Shown piece after piece: positions 30,338-38,874 of a DNA stretch of 64,000 nt. Below the pieces are notes generated by a model. That model searched no databases. It worked only from the letters and a program-made list of their open reading frames with translations, and was not told the DNA's origin. The stretch comes from Paenirhizobium selenitireducens ATCC BAA-1503 (GTDB taxonomy: Bacteria > Pseudomonadota > Alphaproteobacteria > Rhizobiales > Rhizobiaceae), in NCBI RefSeq assembly GCF_000518785.1, contig NZ_JAEG01000012.1, positions 62,001 through 126,000 of the forward strand. The letters are read 5' to 3'. Each line of letters begins with the position of its first letter. Position 1 is the first letter of the stretch. Position numbers and translations under genes: made by a program.

Positions 30338-30707
30338 GGTATTTGCGGCTTTTCCCAGGTGATGCCAGCGCGGCACGGTCCGTCTTGTGGGGAGGGAAGC
30401 GCCCGCTAAACCCGGATTTGACGGGTTTTGCAGTGATTCTCTGTGAAAATCCTTAGATTCTTGCGGTTTATCAATCGACCAAGAAATTTAATTGTTCGTC
30501 AACTGCTCCGCGGTTAGCAGTGAGCAAACGATTCACGGTTTGTTAGAATTTTAGATGCGCGTGATCTACGACTGTCCCAAGGGATGGCCGCCCGGTCCAC
30601 GCGACCTCCAGTGTCGGCGCGCAAAGGATCCTGTCGCGCTGCCGGCACGTATTGGATCGTGACATATATTCGGGTTCTGATCCGCCTGCAGGCAAGGAGA
30701 AGCAGAC
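30338..30707. other. 370-base noncoding region before the PAS gene
   Basis: No gene was found. The middle (about 30440-30560) is markedly A+T-rich, and at 30461-30474 there is TTGC-ggttta-TCAA, which fits the relaxed FNR/FixK pattern TTG(A/C)-N6-(T/G)CAA. It lies about 235 bases before the PAS-protein start. The rest is featureless to my reading. Likely the promoter and long leader of the PAS gene. Confidence 0.4.
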
Positions 30708-31718
30708 ATGTACGCCGTTGCCGTATTGGACAAGAAAGCCCTTGCCGGATTCAGGCGGGAACATCCGTGGTTGGAATTTCCGGACAAGATTCGCGAGGTT
30801 TCGCTCTTCTTCGACGACAATGGCAGCCCCGCACGCCTGACGGCGGTCGAGGCGGGGGGAGACGGGGCCGACTGTCCGACCGATACCAACGCGTTCTCCA
30901 CCGAGACGGTGCTGGCGCTGATCCGGTTTGCCCCGCACGGAACTCCCATGACGTGGGAAAGCCCGGACGAGGCGCGCGTCTGGCGCATTCTCGAACGGTT
31001 GCCGACGAGCGATGAAATGGTGCTGGTCGATGAGACGGTGGATGTCTGCCGCCGCGTTCTGCTGGATGAAGCCTATGAGCTGGTCAGGCAGATGACGGTG
31101 AATGCCTATCAGGGCCTCGCCGCGGCTGCGCGGTCGCAAGCCGAGTCCGTGCGGCTGGCAAAAGCGGCGCAGTCCGTGCCCGCCAACCTGGACGATGTGA
31201 CGGATGCGACCAAGCCGTTGTTCCTTGAGGTTGATCTGTGGCGCCTGGTGGCGGTCGTTCGCGACGAAGCCTCCATGCCCGTCGACATCGAAATGCCGAT
31301 GGCCCATGAGCTGGAGGATCTGGACCGCCTCATCGGCGATCCGGGAGAAACCGAAGGCGCGTCGGATGCGCTCATCCAGACGCTGTTCGACCTGTCGCCC
31401 GTGGCTTTCTCGATTTCGACGATCGGCCAGAACAGTTCCCGCTATGTGCGGGTCAACAAGGCCTATCTGGAATTGGTCGGAAGGACCTGGGAGGAAATTC
31501 GCGGCCATGAAATGGTTTCCTCGGGCCTGGCCATCGGCAATGAAGCGCGCGAGCGACGGCTGGCCATGCTCGACCAGGAGGGCGGTTATTCGGGCGAGCG
31601 CGCGGAAATCCGCAACGCCAAGGGCGAGACCGTGCCGATCCTCATCTCGGCCCGCCGCCTGAAGCTGGCGGGCGAGCTTTACGACTTCGAGGTCATCACC
31701 GACGCCTCGCAAAACTGA
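30708..31718 (+). CDS. PAS-domain protein with an unrecognised N-terminal region
   Basis: A 336-residue soluble protein. The C-terminal third (about 225-333) is a PAS domain: LIQTLFDLSPVAFSIST at its start, VRVNKAYLELVGRTWEEIRG, then a PAC-like end (ETVPILISARRLKLAGELYD). Residues 1-215 match no family I recognise; they are acidic and contain a helical stretch around 130-160. No kinase, cyclase or DNA-binding output is present, so it may signal through a partner. The start follows AAGGAGA. A possible FixK-type box lies far upstream. It is convergent with glgX. Confidence 0.75.
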   Translation: MYAVAVLDKKALAGFRREHPWLEFPDKIREVSLFFDDNGSPARLTAVEAGGDGADCPTDTNAFSTETVLALIRFAPHGTPMTWESPDEARVWRILERLPTSDEMVLVDETVDVCRRVLLDEAYELVRQMTVNAYQGLAAAARSQAESVRLAKAAQSVPANLDDVTDATKPLFLEVDLWRLVAVVRDEASMPVDIEMPMAHELEDLDRLIGDPGETEGASDALIQTLFDLSPVAFSISTIGQNSSRYVRVNKAYLELVGRTWEEIRGHEMVSSGLAIGNEARERRLAMLDQEGGYSGERAEIRNAKGETVPILISARRLKLAGELYDFEVITDASQN

Positions 31719-31754
31719 TCCGGCTCTCCTCCGCTCCGGGTACGCACTGCCGCG

Positions 31755-33839
31755 TCAGGCGCGGCGGAACAGGACGAGGGAGCGGGGCACGAGCGACATG
31801 GTGTCTCCTGACGCAACGTGATCGCCCTTTCGAACGGGGTCGTTGGTGTCGAGTTCCAGATGCCAGTCGCTGGCGCCCCCGCCGCTCTTCGGCATGGTGA
31901 AGCGCATCTCCTCATCGACGGGATTGAACAGGATCAGGATTTCCGGCCAGGCACCCTCGATCCCTTCCAGATCGTCGCGTTGCAGTCTCAATGCCAGGGG
32001 GTTGCGGTCGAGCCAGTGTTCCGGCCGCTGGGCGCCGCCCTTGACATTATACCATTCGATGGTCGTACCGTCCCGCCAGCTGGCGCGGCGCAGCAGCGGT
32101 TGCTCTTTGCGAAGGGCGATGAGCTTTGCGGTGAATTCGCGCAGCACCTCGCAGCTTTGCGGCAGGTTTTCCCAATGCAGCCAGCTGATCTCGTTGTCCT
32201 GGCAATAGCCGTTGTTGTTGCCCATTTGCGAGCGCCCGAATTCGTCCCCGGCGAGCAGCATCGGCGTCCCGTGCGAGAAGAACAGCGTGGCGAGGAAGTT
32301 GCGCTTTTGCCGATCGCGAAGGGCGTTGATGCCGGAGTCGTCCGTCGGGCCTTCGGCGCCGTAGTTGTGGCTCCGGTTGTCATTGTGGCCGTCGTTGTTG
32401 TCCTCGCCGTTCGCCTCGTTGTGCTTGCCGTCATAGGAGACGAGATCATTGAGGGTGAAGCCGTCATGGGCGGTGATGAAGTTGACGCTGGCCCAGGGGC
32501 GGCGGCCCCTGAGGTCGTAGATGTCGCCTGAGCCCAGCAGTCGGGCCGCGAAGTCAGGCGCGCAGTTATCCTTGTCCAGCCAGTAGTCGCGAGTCGAGTC
32601 GCGATACTTGTCGTTCCACTCGGCCCACCCCGGGGGAAAGCCGCCGACCTGGTATCCGCCGGGGCCGATGTCCCAGGGCTCGCCAATCAGCTTGATCTTC
32701 GACAGAACCGGATCCTGCGCCACGGCATCAAAGAACCCGCCCCGCTGGTCGAAGCCTTCCGGCTCGCGGCCGAGAATGGTTCCGAGATCGAAGCGGAAAC
32801 CGTCGACATGCATGTCCTCCGCCCAGTAGCGCAGGCTGTCCATTACCATTTGCAGAACGCGGGGATGGGAGGTGTTCACCGTGTTTCCGGTGCCCGTGTC
32901 GTTGATGTAATAGCGATGATTGTTGGGCATGGTGCGGTAGTAGGAAAAATTGTCGATGCCCTTGAAGGAAAGCGTCGGCCCCAGTTCGTTACCCTCGGCC
33001 GTGTGGTTGTAGACGACGTCGAGGATCACCTCGATGCCGCCGTCATGGAAGGCGCGAACCATGTCGCGAAACCCGTCCAGTCCCTTCGGCCCATAATAGC
33101 GCGACGCGGGCGAGAAGAAGCCGATGGTGTTATAGCCCCAATAGTTGCGAAGGCCCTTGTCGAGCAGGTGACTGTCGTCGGGAAAGGCGTGGATCGGCAT
33201 AAGCTCGATCGAGGTGATGCCGAGGCTTTTCACATAGTCGACGGCCGCCGCATGGCCGAGGCCCTCGAACGTGCCGCGCAGGTTTTCCGGGATCGCCGGG
33301 TTGAGCTTGGTGAAACCCTTCACATGGGTCTCGTAAACGATCGTGTCCGCCCATGGGATGATCGGGGAGCCATTGTATTCACGGCTGATCCGCGGATCGA
33401 TGATACGGCATTTCGGCATGTCCGCGCCGTTGTCGAGCGCGCTGAACGACAGGTCCTTCTCGTCGCTATCGATGTCATAGCCGAAATGCGCCTTCGTCCA
33501 GGCGATATCGCCGACGATCTCGCGCGCATACGGATCGAGCAAGAGCTTATTGGGATTGAAGCGGTGGCCGTTTGCCGGGTCATGGGGGCCGTGCACGCGG
33601 TAGCCGTAGAGCATGCCCGGCTTCACTCCCGGCAGGTAGCCGTGCCAGACTTCATTGGTGTATTCCGGCAATTCGATCCGGGCGATCTCCGTCCTGCCGC
33701 TCTCATCATACAGGCAGAGTTCGACCCTCTCCGCATGGGCGGAAAACAGCGCGAAATTCGTGCCTTCTCCATCGAAACGCGCGCCGAGCACCTGCCATTC
33801 ACCGGCTTCGACTGCGAACTGCATGCTGCGAGCATCCAT
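31755..33839 (-). CDS. glgX: Glycogen debranching enzyme GlgX
   Basis: A 694-residue GH13 isoamylase-type enzyme that cleaves alpha-1,6 branches from limit-dextrin glycogen. An N-terminal CBM48 (about 10-110) precedes the catalytic barrel with DVVYNHTAEGNE, DGFRFDLGTILGRE (nucleophile Asp), KLIGEPWDIGPGGYQ (acid Glu) and FITAHDGFTLND. The ATG at 33839 (MDARSMQFAV) follows AAGGAT; a longer frame exists but lacks a good site. It is isolated from glgA/B/C/P, which are not in view. It lies among other carbon-mobilising genes. Confidence 0.94.
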   Translation of the reverse strand: MDARSMQFAVEAGEWQVLGARFDGEGTNFALFSAHAERVELCLYDESGRTEIARIELPEYTNEVWHGYLPGVKPGMLYGYRVHGPHDPANGHRFNPNKLLLDPYAREIVGDIAWTKAHFGYDIDSDEKDLSFSALDNGADMPKCRIIDPRISREYNGSPIIPWADTIVYETHVKGFTKLNPAIPENLRGTFEGLGHAAAVDYVKSLGITSIELMPIHAFPDDSHLLDKGLRNYWGYNTIGFFSPASRYYGPKGLDGFRDMVRAFHDGGIEVILDVVYNHTAEGNELGPTLSFKGIDNFSYYRTMPNNHRYYINDTGTGNTVNTSHPRVLQMVMDSLRYWAEDMHVDGFRFDLGTILGREPEGFDQRGGFFDAVAQDPVLSKIKLIGEPWDIGPGGYQVGGFPPGWAEWNDKYRDSTRDYWLDKDNCAPDFAARLLGSGDIYDLRGRRPWASVNFITAHDGFTLNDLVSYDGKHNEANGEDNNDGHNDNRSHNYGAEGPTDDSGINALRDRQKRNFLATLFFSHGTPMLLAGDEFGRSQMGNNNGYCQDNEISWLHWENLPQSCEVLREFTAKLIALRKEQPLLRRASWRDGTTIEWYNVKGGAQRPEHWLDRNPLALRLQRDDLEGIEGAWPEILILFNPVDEEMRFTMPKSGGGASDWHLELDTNDPVRKGDHVASGDTMSLVPRSLVLFRRA

Positions 33840-34105
33840 TGGTAGATCCTTGATCGGGAGGAATTGCGCATGCTCAATGCTGCGGTGCGGAATTTGTTCC
33901 CTGAAGGCGCAAGGAATACCGCCTGTGTCCGTGGCTGAGGGAACCTTTGACACTCTGCGGTAGTTTGGCGCAAGGCGCTGCTCCCAAGCGTCATTTCGTA
34001 ACCCAGGAGGCCAGAGCCTGCTGCGCTAATGTGGGAGGCGCATTTGCAATGCGACAGGGCGCATCGGCAGATGCCGACACGCTCTCCTTTCTGCATCTCC
34101 GAATG

Positions 34106-34495
34106 TTAGTGGCGCTCTTTCGAGCCGGCTGTCGACGAGTAAGTGGCCGATACCGGATCGCTGGCCGGGAAGGTATCGATCAGTCCCTCGTCAACCTGTG
34201 AATCGAGTTCGGTTTCGTCCCGCGCGCGCCGAGCGCTCAGAACGGCATCCGATACCGCATCGTCGCCGCTGCGGGCGAGGTTGTCGTCGCGCTCCTTCTT
34301 GGTGGCGCCGTCGAAGGCGCCCACCTGGAGAAGCAGGACGCGCGCCTTGGCAAGGGCGTTTTCCCGATTTAGATCGCCGCTTTCGCTCTGCTTTATGCGA
34401 ACGGATACGACTTCGCCACCGTCGCCGACGAACTCGACAGTGTAGCCCGGAACGCCACCCATATCTTCGTGTACCTGTGTTCCAACGATCTGCAT
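34106..34495 (-). CDS. Small acidic protein with DTFPASDP C-terminal motif, probably stress-induced
   Basis: A 129-residue protein. Residues 1-75 form a small beta-rich domain (YTVEFVGDGGEVVSVRIKQS) with a helix; the C-terminus carries DEGLIDTFPASDPVSATYS, a motif I know from many small proteobacterial proteins of unknown function that are often stress-linked. The ATG at 34495 is correctly spaced from GGGAGA; the ATG two codons earlier is too close. A perfect EcfG-type promoter lies 33 bases upstream, so general-stress expression is likely. Biochemical function unknown. Confidence 0.72.
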   Translation of the reverse strand: MQIVGTQVHEDMGGVPGYTVEFVGDGGEVVSVRIKQSESGDLNRENALAKARVLLLQVGAFDGATKKERDDNLARSGDDAVSDAVLSARRARDETELDSQVDEGLIDTFPASDPVSATYSSTAGSKERH

Positions 34496-34527
34496 GGTCA
34501 TTCTCCCATTGTGATGATCCAATGGAA

Positions 34528-34552
34528 AACGCATGCCGACCGCACTGGTTCC
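34528..34552 (-). promoter_or_regulatory. EcfG (general stress response) promoter
   Basis: Read on the minus strand, GGAAC (34552-34548), 16 bases, then CGTT (34531-34528) exactly match the alphaproteobacterial EcfG consensus GGAAC-N16/17-CGTT. The -10 element is 32 bases before the start codon of the small protein gene. Exact match plus position make this convincing. Confidence 0.75.
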
Positions 34553-34731
34553 ATCGAAAGACAACGATGTGGCGCGATGCCCGTCTGTTGAATGCGCCAC
34601 CGGCAACTTTCAATTGCGATTTGTTCCGCGTAGCGCGGTAAACCCTTTGTTTACCAAGCAGTTCACGAATTGACTAAAATCTGAACAAACTTCGAGTTGC
34701 AGGCGTTGTGGCAGCAAAGGAGATCTTTGCC

Positions 34732-35124
34732 ATGCCGATGAAAGCCAACCTGCCCACAGATACCATCCTGATCGTGGAGGATGATGTGTTCGTTTCCATG
34801 GACGCCGCCGACAGCGTATCGCGCGCAGGGGTCAATGTCGTCACCGCCGAAACCGTGCGTGATGCGCTCGAAATTCTGGAACAGGAAGACATCTCGGCCG
34901 CCATCCTCGACTTTCATGTCCGGGACGGCGCGGTCACGCCCATCGTTGCGGTACTCCGGAAGAAGGGCATCCCGTTCCGCATCGTCTCCGGCTCGCCTTT
35001 TGCCGAAATCGCCGCCAACGGCATTCCGCCCGGGCTCTGCGCGCAGAAGCCGGCCGACTATTTCAAGGTGCTCGTCTCGCTGATCAGCGAACGGCCGTGG
35101 ACCGCGCTGAGGCCGAGCCACTGA
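34732..35124 (+). CDS. Single-domain response regulator
   Basis: A 130-residue CheY-like receiver domain with no output domain. The acidic pair is D17-D18, the phosphorylation site D60 (AAILDFHVRDG), the switch residue S86 (RIVSGSP) and the conserved lysine K106 (QKPAD). The ATG at 34732 follows AAAGGAG at good spacing. It shares an intergenic region with the EcfG-promoter gene. Such stand-alone receivers are common in rhizobia and may act in phosphorelay or as inhibitors; no cognate kinase is adjacent. Confidence 0.85.
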   Translation: MPMKANLPTDTILIVEDDVFVSMDAADSVSRAGVNVVTAETVRDALEILEQEDISAAILDFHVRDGAVTPIVAVLRKKGIPFRIVSGSPFAEIAANGIPPGLCAQKPADYFKVLVSLISERPWTALRPSH

Positions 35125-35146
35125 ACAGTCGCCGGGCCCGCATTTC

Positions 35147-35767
35147 TCAGGCGCGCTTGTCGAGCAGCCGCGTCAGCGTGCGTTCCACCACATCGACCAT
35201 CACCATCGTCTGGTGGTCCACTTCGATGTTCAGCCGATCTCCGGGCTTGTAGCGGGGAAATGTCGTCTGCCGGAGCGTCTCGGGAATGAGATTGATCTGG
35301 AACACGTTGCCTTCGGCTTCCGCAACCGTCAGGCTTGCGCCGTTCACGGCCAGGAAGCCGCGCGGGAAGATGTATTTCGCCCATTCCTCGGGAACCGAAA
35401 AGTGGATGTGGGCGCCCGGCATTTCGCTCTTGGCGCCTATCAGCGTTGCGGTCGTGGCGATATGGCCGGCAATCGCATGGCCGCCGTTCTCGTCCGTCGG
35501 CTTGGCCGAGCGCTCCAGGTTGACACCGTCGCCGACGGAAAGGTCGGACAGGTTGGTGCGCTCCAGGGTCGCGTCCATGGCGTCGAAGGTCACGGTCGTT
35601 CCTTCAATGGAGGTCGCGGAAAGGCAGACGCCTTCCACCGAAACGCTTCCGCCGATCTGCAGGCCTTCGACCAGCCGTTCGGGAAACTGGATATGGAATT
35701 CGGTGTATCCGTCATGACGGATGATGTTGGTGACCGGGGCCACCGCCTGGACGATACCGGTATACAT
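35147..35767 (-). CDS. ribE: Riboflavin synthase, alpha subunit
   Basis: A 206-residue protein with two tandem lumazine-binding barrels. It starts MYTGIVQAV; barrel one has SVSVEGVCLSAT and GGHAIAGHI, barrel two GFLAVNGASLTVAEAE and the end NIEVDHQT. The catalytic-site cysteine in GVCL and the histidine in AGHI are present, so it is probably active. It dismutates two lumazine molecules to riboflavin. It resembles the E. coli RibE form more than the usual rhizobial one, and no other rib gene is nearby, so it may be a second copy. No FMN riboswitch was found in its 5' region. Confidence 0.87.
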   Translation of the reverse strand: MYTGIVQAVAPVTNIIRHDGYTEFHIQFPERLVEGLQIGGSVSVEGVCLSATSIEGTTVTFDAMDATLERTNLSDLSVGDGVNLERSAKPTDENGGHAIAGHIATTATLIGAKSEMPGAHIHFSVPEEWAKYIFPRGFLAVNGASLTVAEAEGNVFQINLIPETLRQTTFPRYKPGDRLNIEVDHQTMVMVDVVERTLTRLLDKRA

Positions 35768-35992
35768 GTCTTTTCCTGTGTTGCCCGCGCAGGCTCGCAA
35801 ATGCCCGGTCGCGGCGTCGTTGGCCAAAGGTAATGTGCGATTGGCTAAAGACAACCGTAAAATCCGGACGCTCCGTCAAGAATTACTGAACGGTGGGGGC
35901 AGGCGTGTTTCGCGAAAGCGTGCATTGTCAAAGACGCGTGGCCTTGCGATGAACGGAAAGTTCGCAACGCTCCGTGGAGCAAGGGTTATCGC

Positions 35993-36676
35993 ATGCAGCC
36001 TCACGACTATTGGCAGACGATAGAACCTCCGGGCAGATTCGACCCTGCCGGCCCGCACCGCCAAAGCTATCCGGCAAGCTTGCCTGACGGTGGGCAGATG
36101 CTTCTGCCGATCCGGCCGCTTGCCGACGGCCAGCATGGGATTGCATCCCTCATCGTCAACCAGGCGAGCTTCGCGGTGCTCGACACGCTCGCCTGCTGTC
36201 TTGCCGACAGACTTGCCGAATACCGCCCGGACGTGATCGTGGGGTTGCCGACGCTCGGGCTGACGCTTGCCTCCGCCGTGGCACAGAAGCTCGGCCACAC
36301 CCGCTATGTCCCGTTCGGGACCTCGCGCAAGTTCTGGTATCTCGACGAATTGTCGGTGCCGATGAGTTCGATCACCACGCCGCACCAGCAGAAGCGTCTG
36401 TTCGCCGATCCGCGCATGTTGCCGTTGCTCCAGGGCCGTCGCGTCGTCCTCGTCGACGACGTCATGTCGAGCGGCGCATCCATGGTGGCCGGGTTGAACC
36501 TGCTGGCCGCGCTCGACATCGAGCCGGTGGCGCTCGCGGTGGCCATGTTGCAGACCGAGCGCTGGAGGCCGGCGATTTCGGCTTGCGGGGAGGGGTGGCC
36601 GGAGAGGACCCGAAGCGTAATTGCCACGCCGCTTTTGGAGCGGAACTCCGAAGGGCTCTGGAAGGCGACGGCCTGA
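35993..36676 (+). CDS. Phosphoribosyltransferase-family protein
   Basis: A 227-residue PRTase-fold protein. The PRPP-binding loop is VVLVDDVMSSGASM (residues 151-164), and GLPTLGLTLASAVAQKL (84-100) is the pyrophosphate loop region. The base-recognition part is not that of apt, hpt or pyrE. The start codon at 35993 lacks a strong ribosome site. It precedes pfkB on the same strand by 133 bases; similar stand-alone PRTases are seen near fermentation or low-oxygen genes in other bacteria, which is only a contextual hint. Substrate unknown. Confidence 0.8.
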   Translation: MQPHDYWQTIEPPGRFDPAGPHRQSYPASLPDGGQMLLPIRPLADGQHGIASLIVNQASFAVLDTLACCLADRLAEYRPDVIVGLPTLGLTLASAVAQKLGHTRYVPFGTSRKFWYLDELSVPMSSITTPHQQKRLFADPRMLPLLQGRRVVLVDDVMSSGASMVAGLNLLAALDIEPVALAVAMLQTERWRPAISACGEGWPERTRSVIATPLLERNSEGLWKATA

Positions 36677-36809
36677 GACGAAGGATCACGGCTGCTGCGG
36701 TCGTGCGCTTTCTTGCGACCCTCGGGGCATTGAGGCTATAGCTTCACTCGGCCGGTTGCGGTGCGAAACGATTTCTTGGAACTGTCATGAAGGGACGCTA
36801 GGCTCGGGC

Positions 36810-37733
36810 ATGTCGAAAATTCTCTCCATCGCGCTCAATCCCGCCATCGATATTTCCAGCGACGCCGATGCGGTTCGTCACACGCACAAGACCCGTACGC
36901 ACAATCAGCGCCAGCATGCAGGCGGCGGCGGCATCAATGTCGCACGCGTCATCGTCGAGCTGGGCGGAAAGTGCGAGCTGCTCTACCTCACCGGCGGGGC
37001 CACCGGGACGCTGCTCGAAGCCATGCTCGAGCCGCTCGGCGTCAAGCAACACCGGTTTCGCATCCATGATCCTGTCCGGGTCGCCTACAACGTGCGGGAA
37101 CTCTCGACCAATCTCGAATATCGCTTCGTCCCGGAAGGACCGGAGGTCACCGAGGAAGAGCTGGCGCCGGTCTTCGATCTGCTCGAGGGAAGCGATGCTG
37201 ACTATGTCGTCGCCAGCGGTAGCCTGCCGCGCGGCGTCTCTGACGGTACCTATGCGCGTATGGCCGAAATTGCGACCCGCAAGAAAGCCCGCCTTATCCT
37301 CGATACGTCCGGCGAGGCATTGCACGAGACGCTGTCGAAGGCGAAAGTCTTCCTCGTCAAGCCGAGCCTTGGCGAGCTGGCCAGCTTTGTCGGTCAGAAG
37401 ATCGATCATGACAACGCTGGATCTGCTGCCCAGGCCATCGTGCGCAGCGGTGCCGCAGATTATATCGCAGTCACGCTCGGTGGCGATGGTGCGATCCTGG
37501 TCGGTGCCGACACGATCCAGCGCGTGCCGGCAATCGATGTGCCGGTGCAATCGGCGGTCGGTGCGGGAGACAGCTTTGTCGCCGCGATGACCTGGTCATT
37601 GGCCGAGGGCCACGAGATCGGCGAGGCCTTCCGCTTCGGCCTGGCGGCGGGTGCCGCGGCGGTCATGACTTCCGGCACGGAGCTTTGCCGACGTGCGGAC
37701 GTGCTGGCACTCTACGAGGCGAACAAGGGCTGA
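36810..37733 (+). CDS. pfkB: 6-phosphofructokinase, Pfk-2/PfkB type
   Basis: A 307-residue PfkB-fold sugar kinase closely resembling E. coli Pfk-2 along its whole length. It has NPAIDISSDAD at the start, the substrate motif AGGGGINVAR (37-46), VASGSLPRGV, LDTSGEAL, LVKPSLGEL and the catalytic AVGAGDSFVAAM with D254 as base. The overall pattern separates it from fructose-1-phosphate kinase (FruK) and tagatose kinase (LacC), though these are relatives. It phosphorylates fructose 6-phosphate. Rhizobia mostly lack phosphofructokinase activity and use the Entner-Doudoroff route, so its presence is notable. It is convergent with the sugar ABC operon. Confidence 0.85.
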   Translation: MSKILSIALNPAIDISSDADAVRHTHKTRTHNQRQHAGGGGINVARVIVELGGKCELLYLTGGATGTLLEAMLEPLGVKQHRFRIHDPVRVAYNVRELSTNLEYRFVPEGPEVTEEELAPVFDLLEGSDADYVVASGSLPRGVSDGTYARMAEIATRKKARLILDTSGEALHETLSKAKVFLVKPSLGELASFVGQKIDHDNAGSAAQAIVRSGAADYIAVTLGGDGAILVGADTIQRVPAIDVPVQSAVGAGDSFVAAMTWSLAEGHEIGEAFRFGLAAGAAAVMTSGTELCRRADVLALYEANKG

Positions 37734-37760
37734 TCTTGCCCGGCGGCTTCGTCCGACTGC

Positions 37761-38870
37761 TTACAGCCGCATGCCGGCCTTGCCGTCGAACAGCTTGGCC
37801 TTGCCCATGTTGACCTCGAAGCGGAACGTCTCGCCGGGCTTGACGCGCTCTTCGGGCCGCACCCGGGCGATCGCTTCCATGCCGCCCAGCGTGAAGACCA
37901 GCATGGTGTCCGGACCGGTGGGTTCGACCACGTCGACCGCGCGCTCGAAGACGAACAGCTCGGTTTGCTCTGCACCGTGGGCGCCGACATGGGTGATCGT
38001 TTCGGGGCGCAGGCCGAGATAGATTTCGTCGCCTTCCCGTCCCTTGACCTTGCCGGCCTGCTCGGGGCCGAGGGGAAAGCGGATCGTGCCTTCCTCGTCG
38101 GTGACGGCGATCGCGTAGCCATCCTCGTTGAGCACCTTTCCCTTGACGATGTTCATCGACGGCGAGCCCATGAAGCCGGCAACGAAGAGGTCGACGGGGT
38201 TTTCATAGACCTCCTCGGGCGTGCCGAACTGCCGCACATGGCCATTGTCCATGACGGCAATGCGCGAGGCGAGCGTCATCGCCTCGATCTGGTCGTGGGT
38301 GACGTAGACGATCGTCTTGCCGAGGCGCTGGTGCAGCTTCTTCACTTCGGTGCGCATTTCGATGCGCAGCTTGGCATCGAGATTGGAGAGCGGCTCGTCG
38401 AACAGGAAGACGTCGGGATTGCGCACCAGGGCGCGGCCCATGGCGACGCGCTGGCGCTGGCCGCCCGACAATTGCCCCGGCTTGCGGTCGAGCAGCTGCT
38501 CGATATGCAGGAGTTGGGAGACGTCTGCGAGCGCCTTGTCCTGGACGGCGCGATCGACACCACGGGTCTGCATGCCGAAGGTGATGTTCTCCTGCACGGT
38601 CTTGGTCGGATAGAGCGCGTAGGACTGGAACACCATGGCGATGTTGCGGTCCTTCGGCGGTACGTCATTGACCAGCGCGTCGCCGATCCGGATCTCGCCG
38701 CTGGTCAGCGTCTCGAGCCCGGCAATCAGGTTGAGGAGCGTGGACTTTCCGCAACCCGAAGGCCCGACAAGCACGACGAACTCGCCGTCATCAAGGTCGA
38801 TGCTCACGCCCTTGATGATCTCGGCCGTACCGAATTTCTTCCAGACGTCCCGCAGTTCTACTTTTGCCAT
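37761..38870 (-). CDS. Sugar ABC transporter ATP-binding protein (MalK/UgpC type)
   Basis: A 369-residue CUT1 ATPase. Walker A is GPSGCGKST (about 36-44), the signature is QLSGGQRQRV, Walker B is VFLFDEPLSNLD, and a C-terminal OB-like regulatory domain (TOBE, about 235-365) follows. It begins 4 bp after the permease gene and is the last gene of the glucose/mannose-type operon. Its partners are the two permeases and the binding protein listed next. Confidence 0.92.
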   Translation of the reverse strand: MAKVELRDVWKKFGTAEIIKGVSIDLDDGEFVVLVGPSGCGKSTLLNLIAGLETLTSGEIRIGDALVNDVPPKDRNIAMVFQSYALYPTKTVQENITFGMQTRGVDRAVQDKALADVSQLLHIEQLLDRKPGQLSGGQRQRVAMGRALVRNPDVFLFDEPLSNLDAKLRIEMRTEVKKLHQRLGKTIVYVTHDQIEAMTLASRIAVMDNGHVRQFGTPEEVYENPVDLFVAGFMGSPSMNIVKGKVLNEDGYAIAVTDEEGTIRFPLGPEQAGKVKGREGDEIYLGLRPETITHVGAHGAEQTELFVFERAVDVVEPTGPDTMLVFTLGGMEAIARVRPEERVKPGETFRFEVNMGKAKLFDGKAGMRL

Positions 38871-38874
38871 CTCA

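Noticed and set aside
35768..35900. FMN riboswitch before ribE
   Set aside because: The conserved RFN element sequence blocks are absent on the minus strand.
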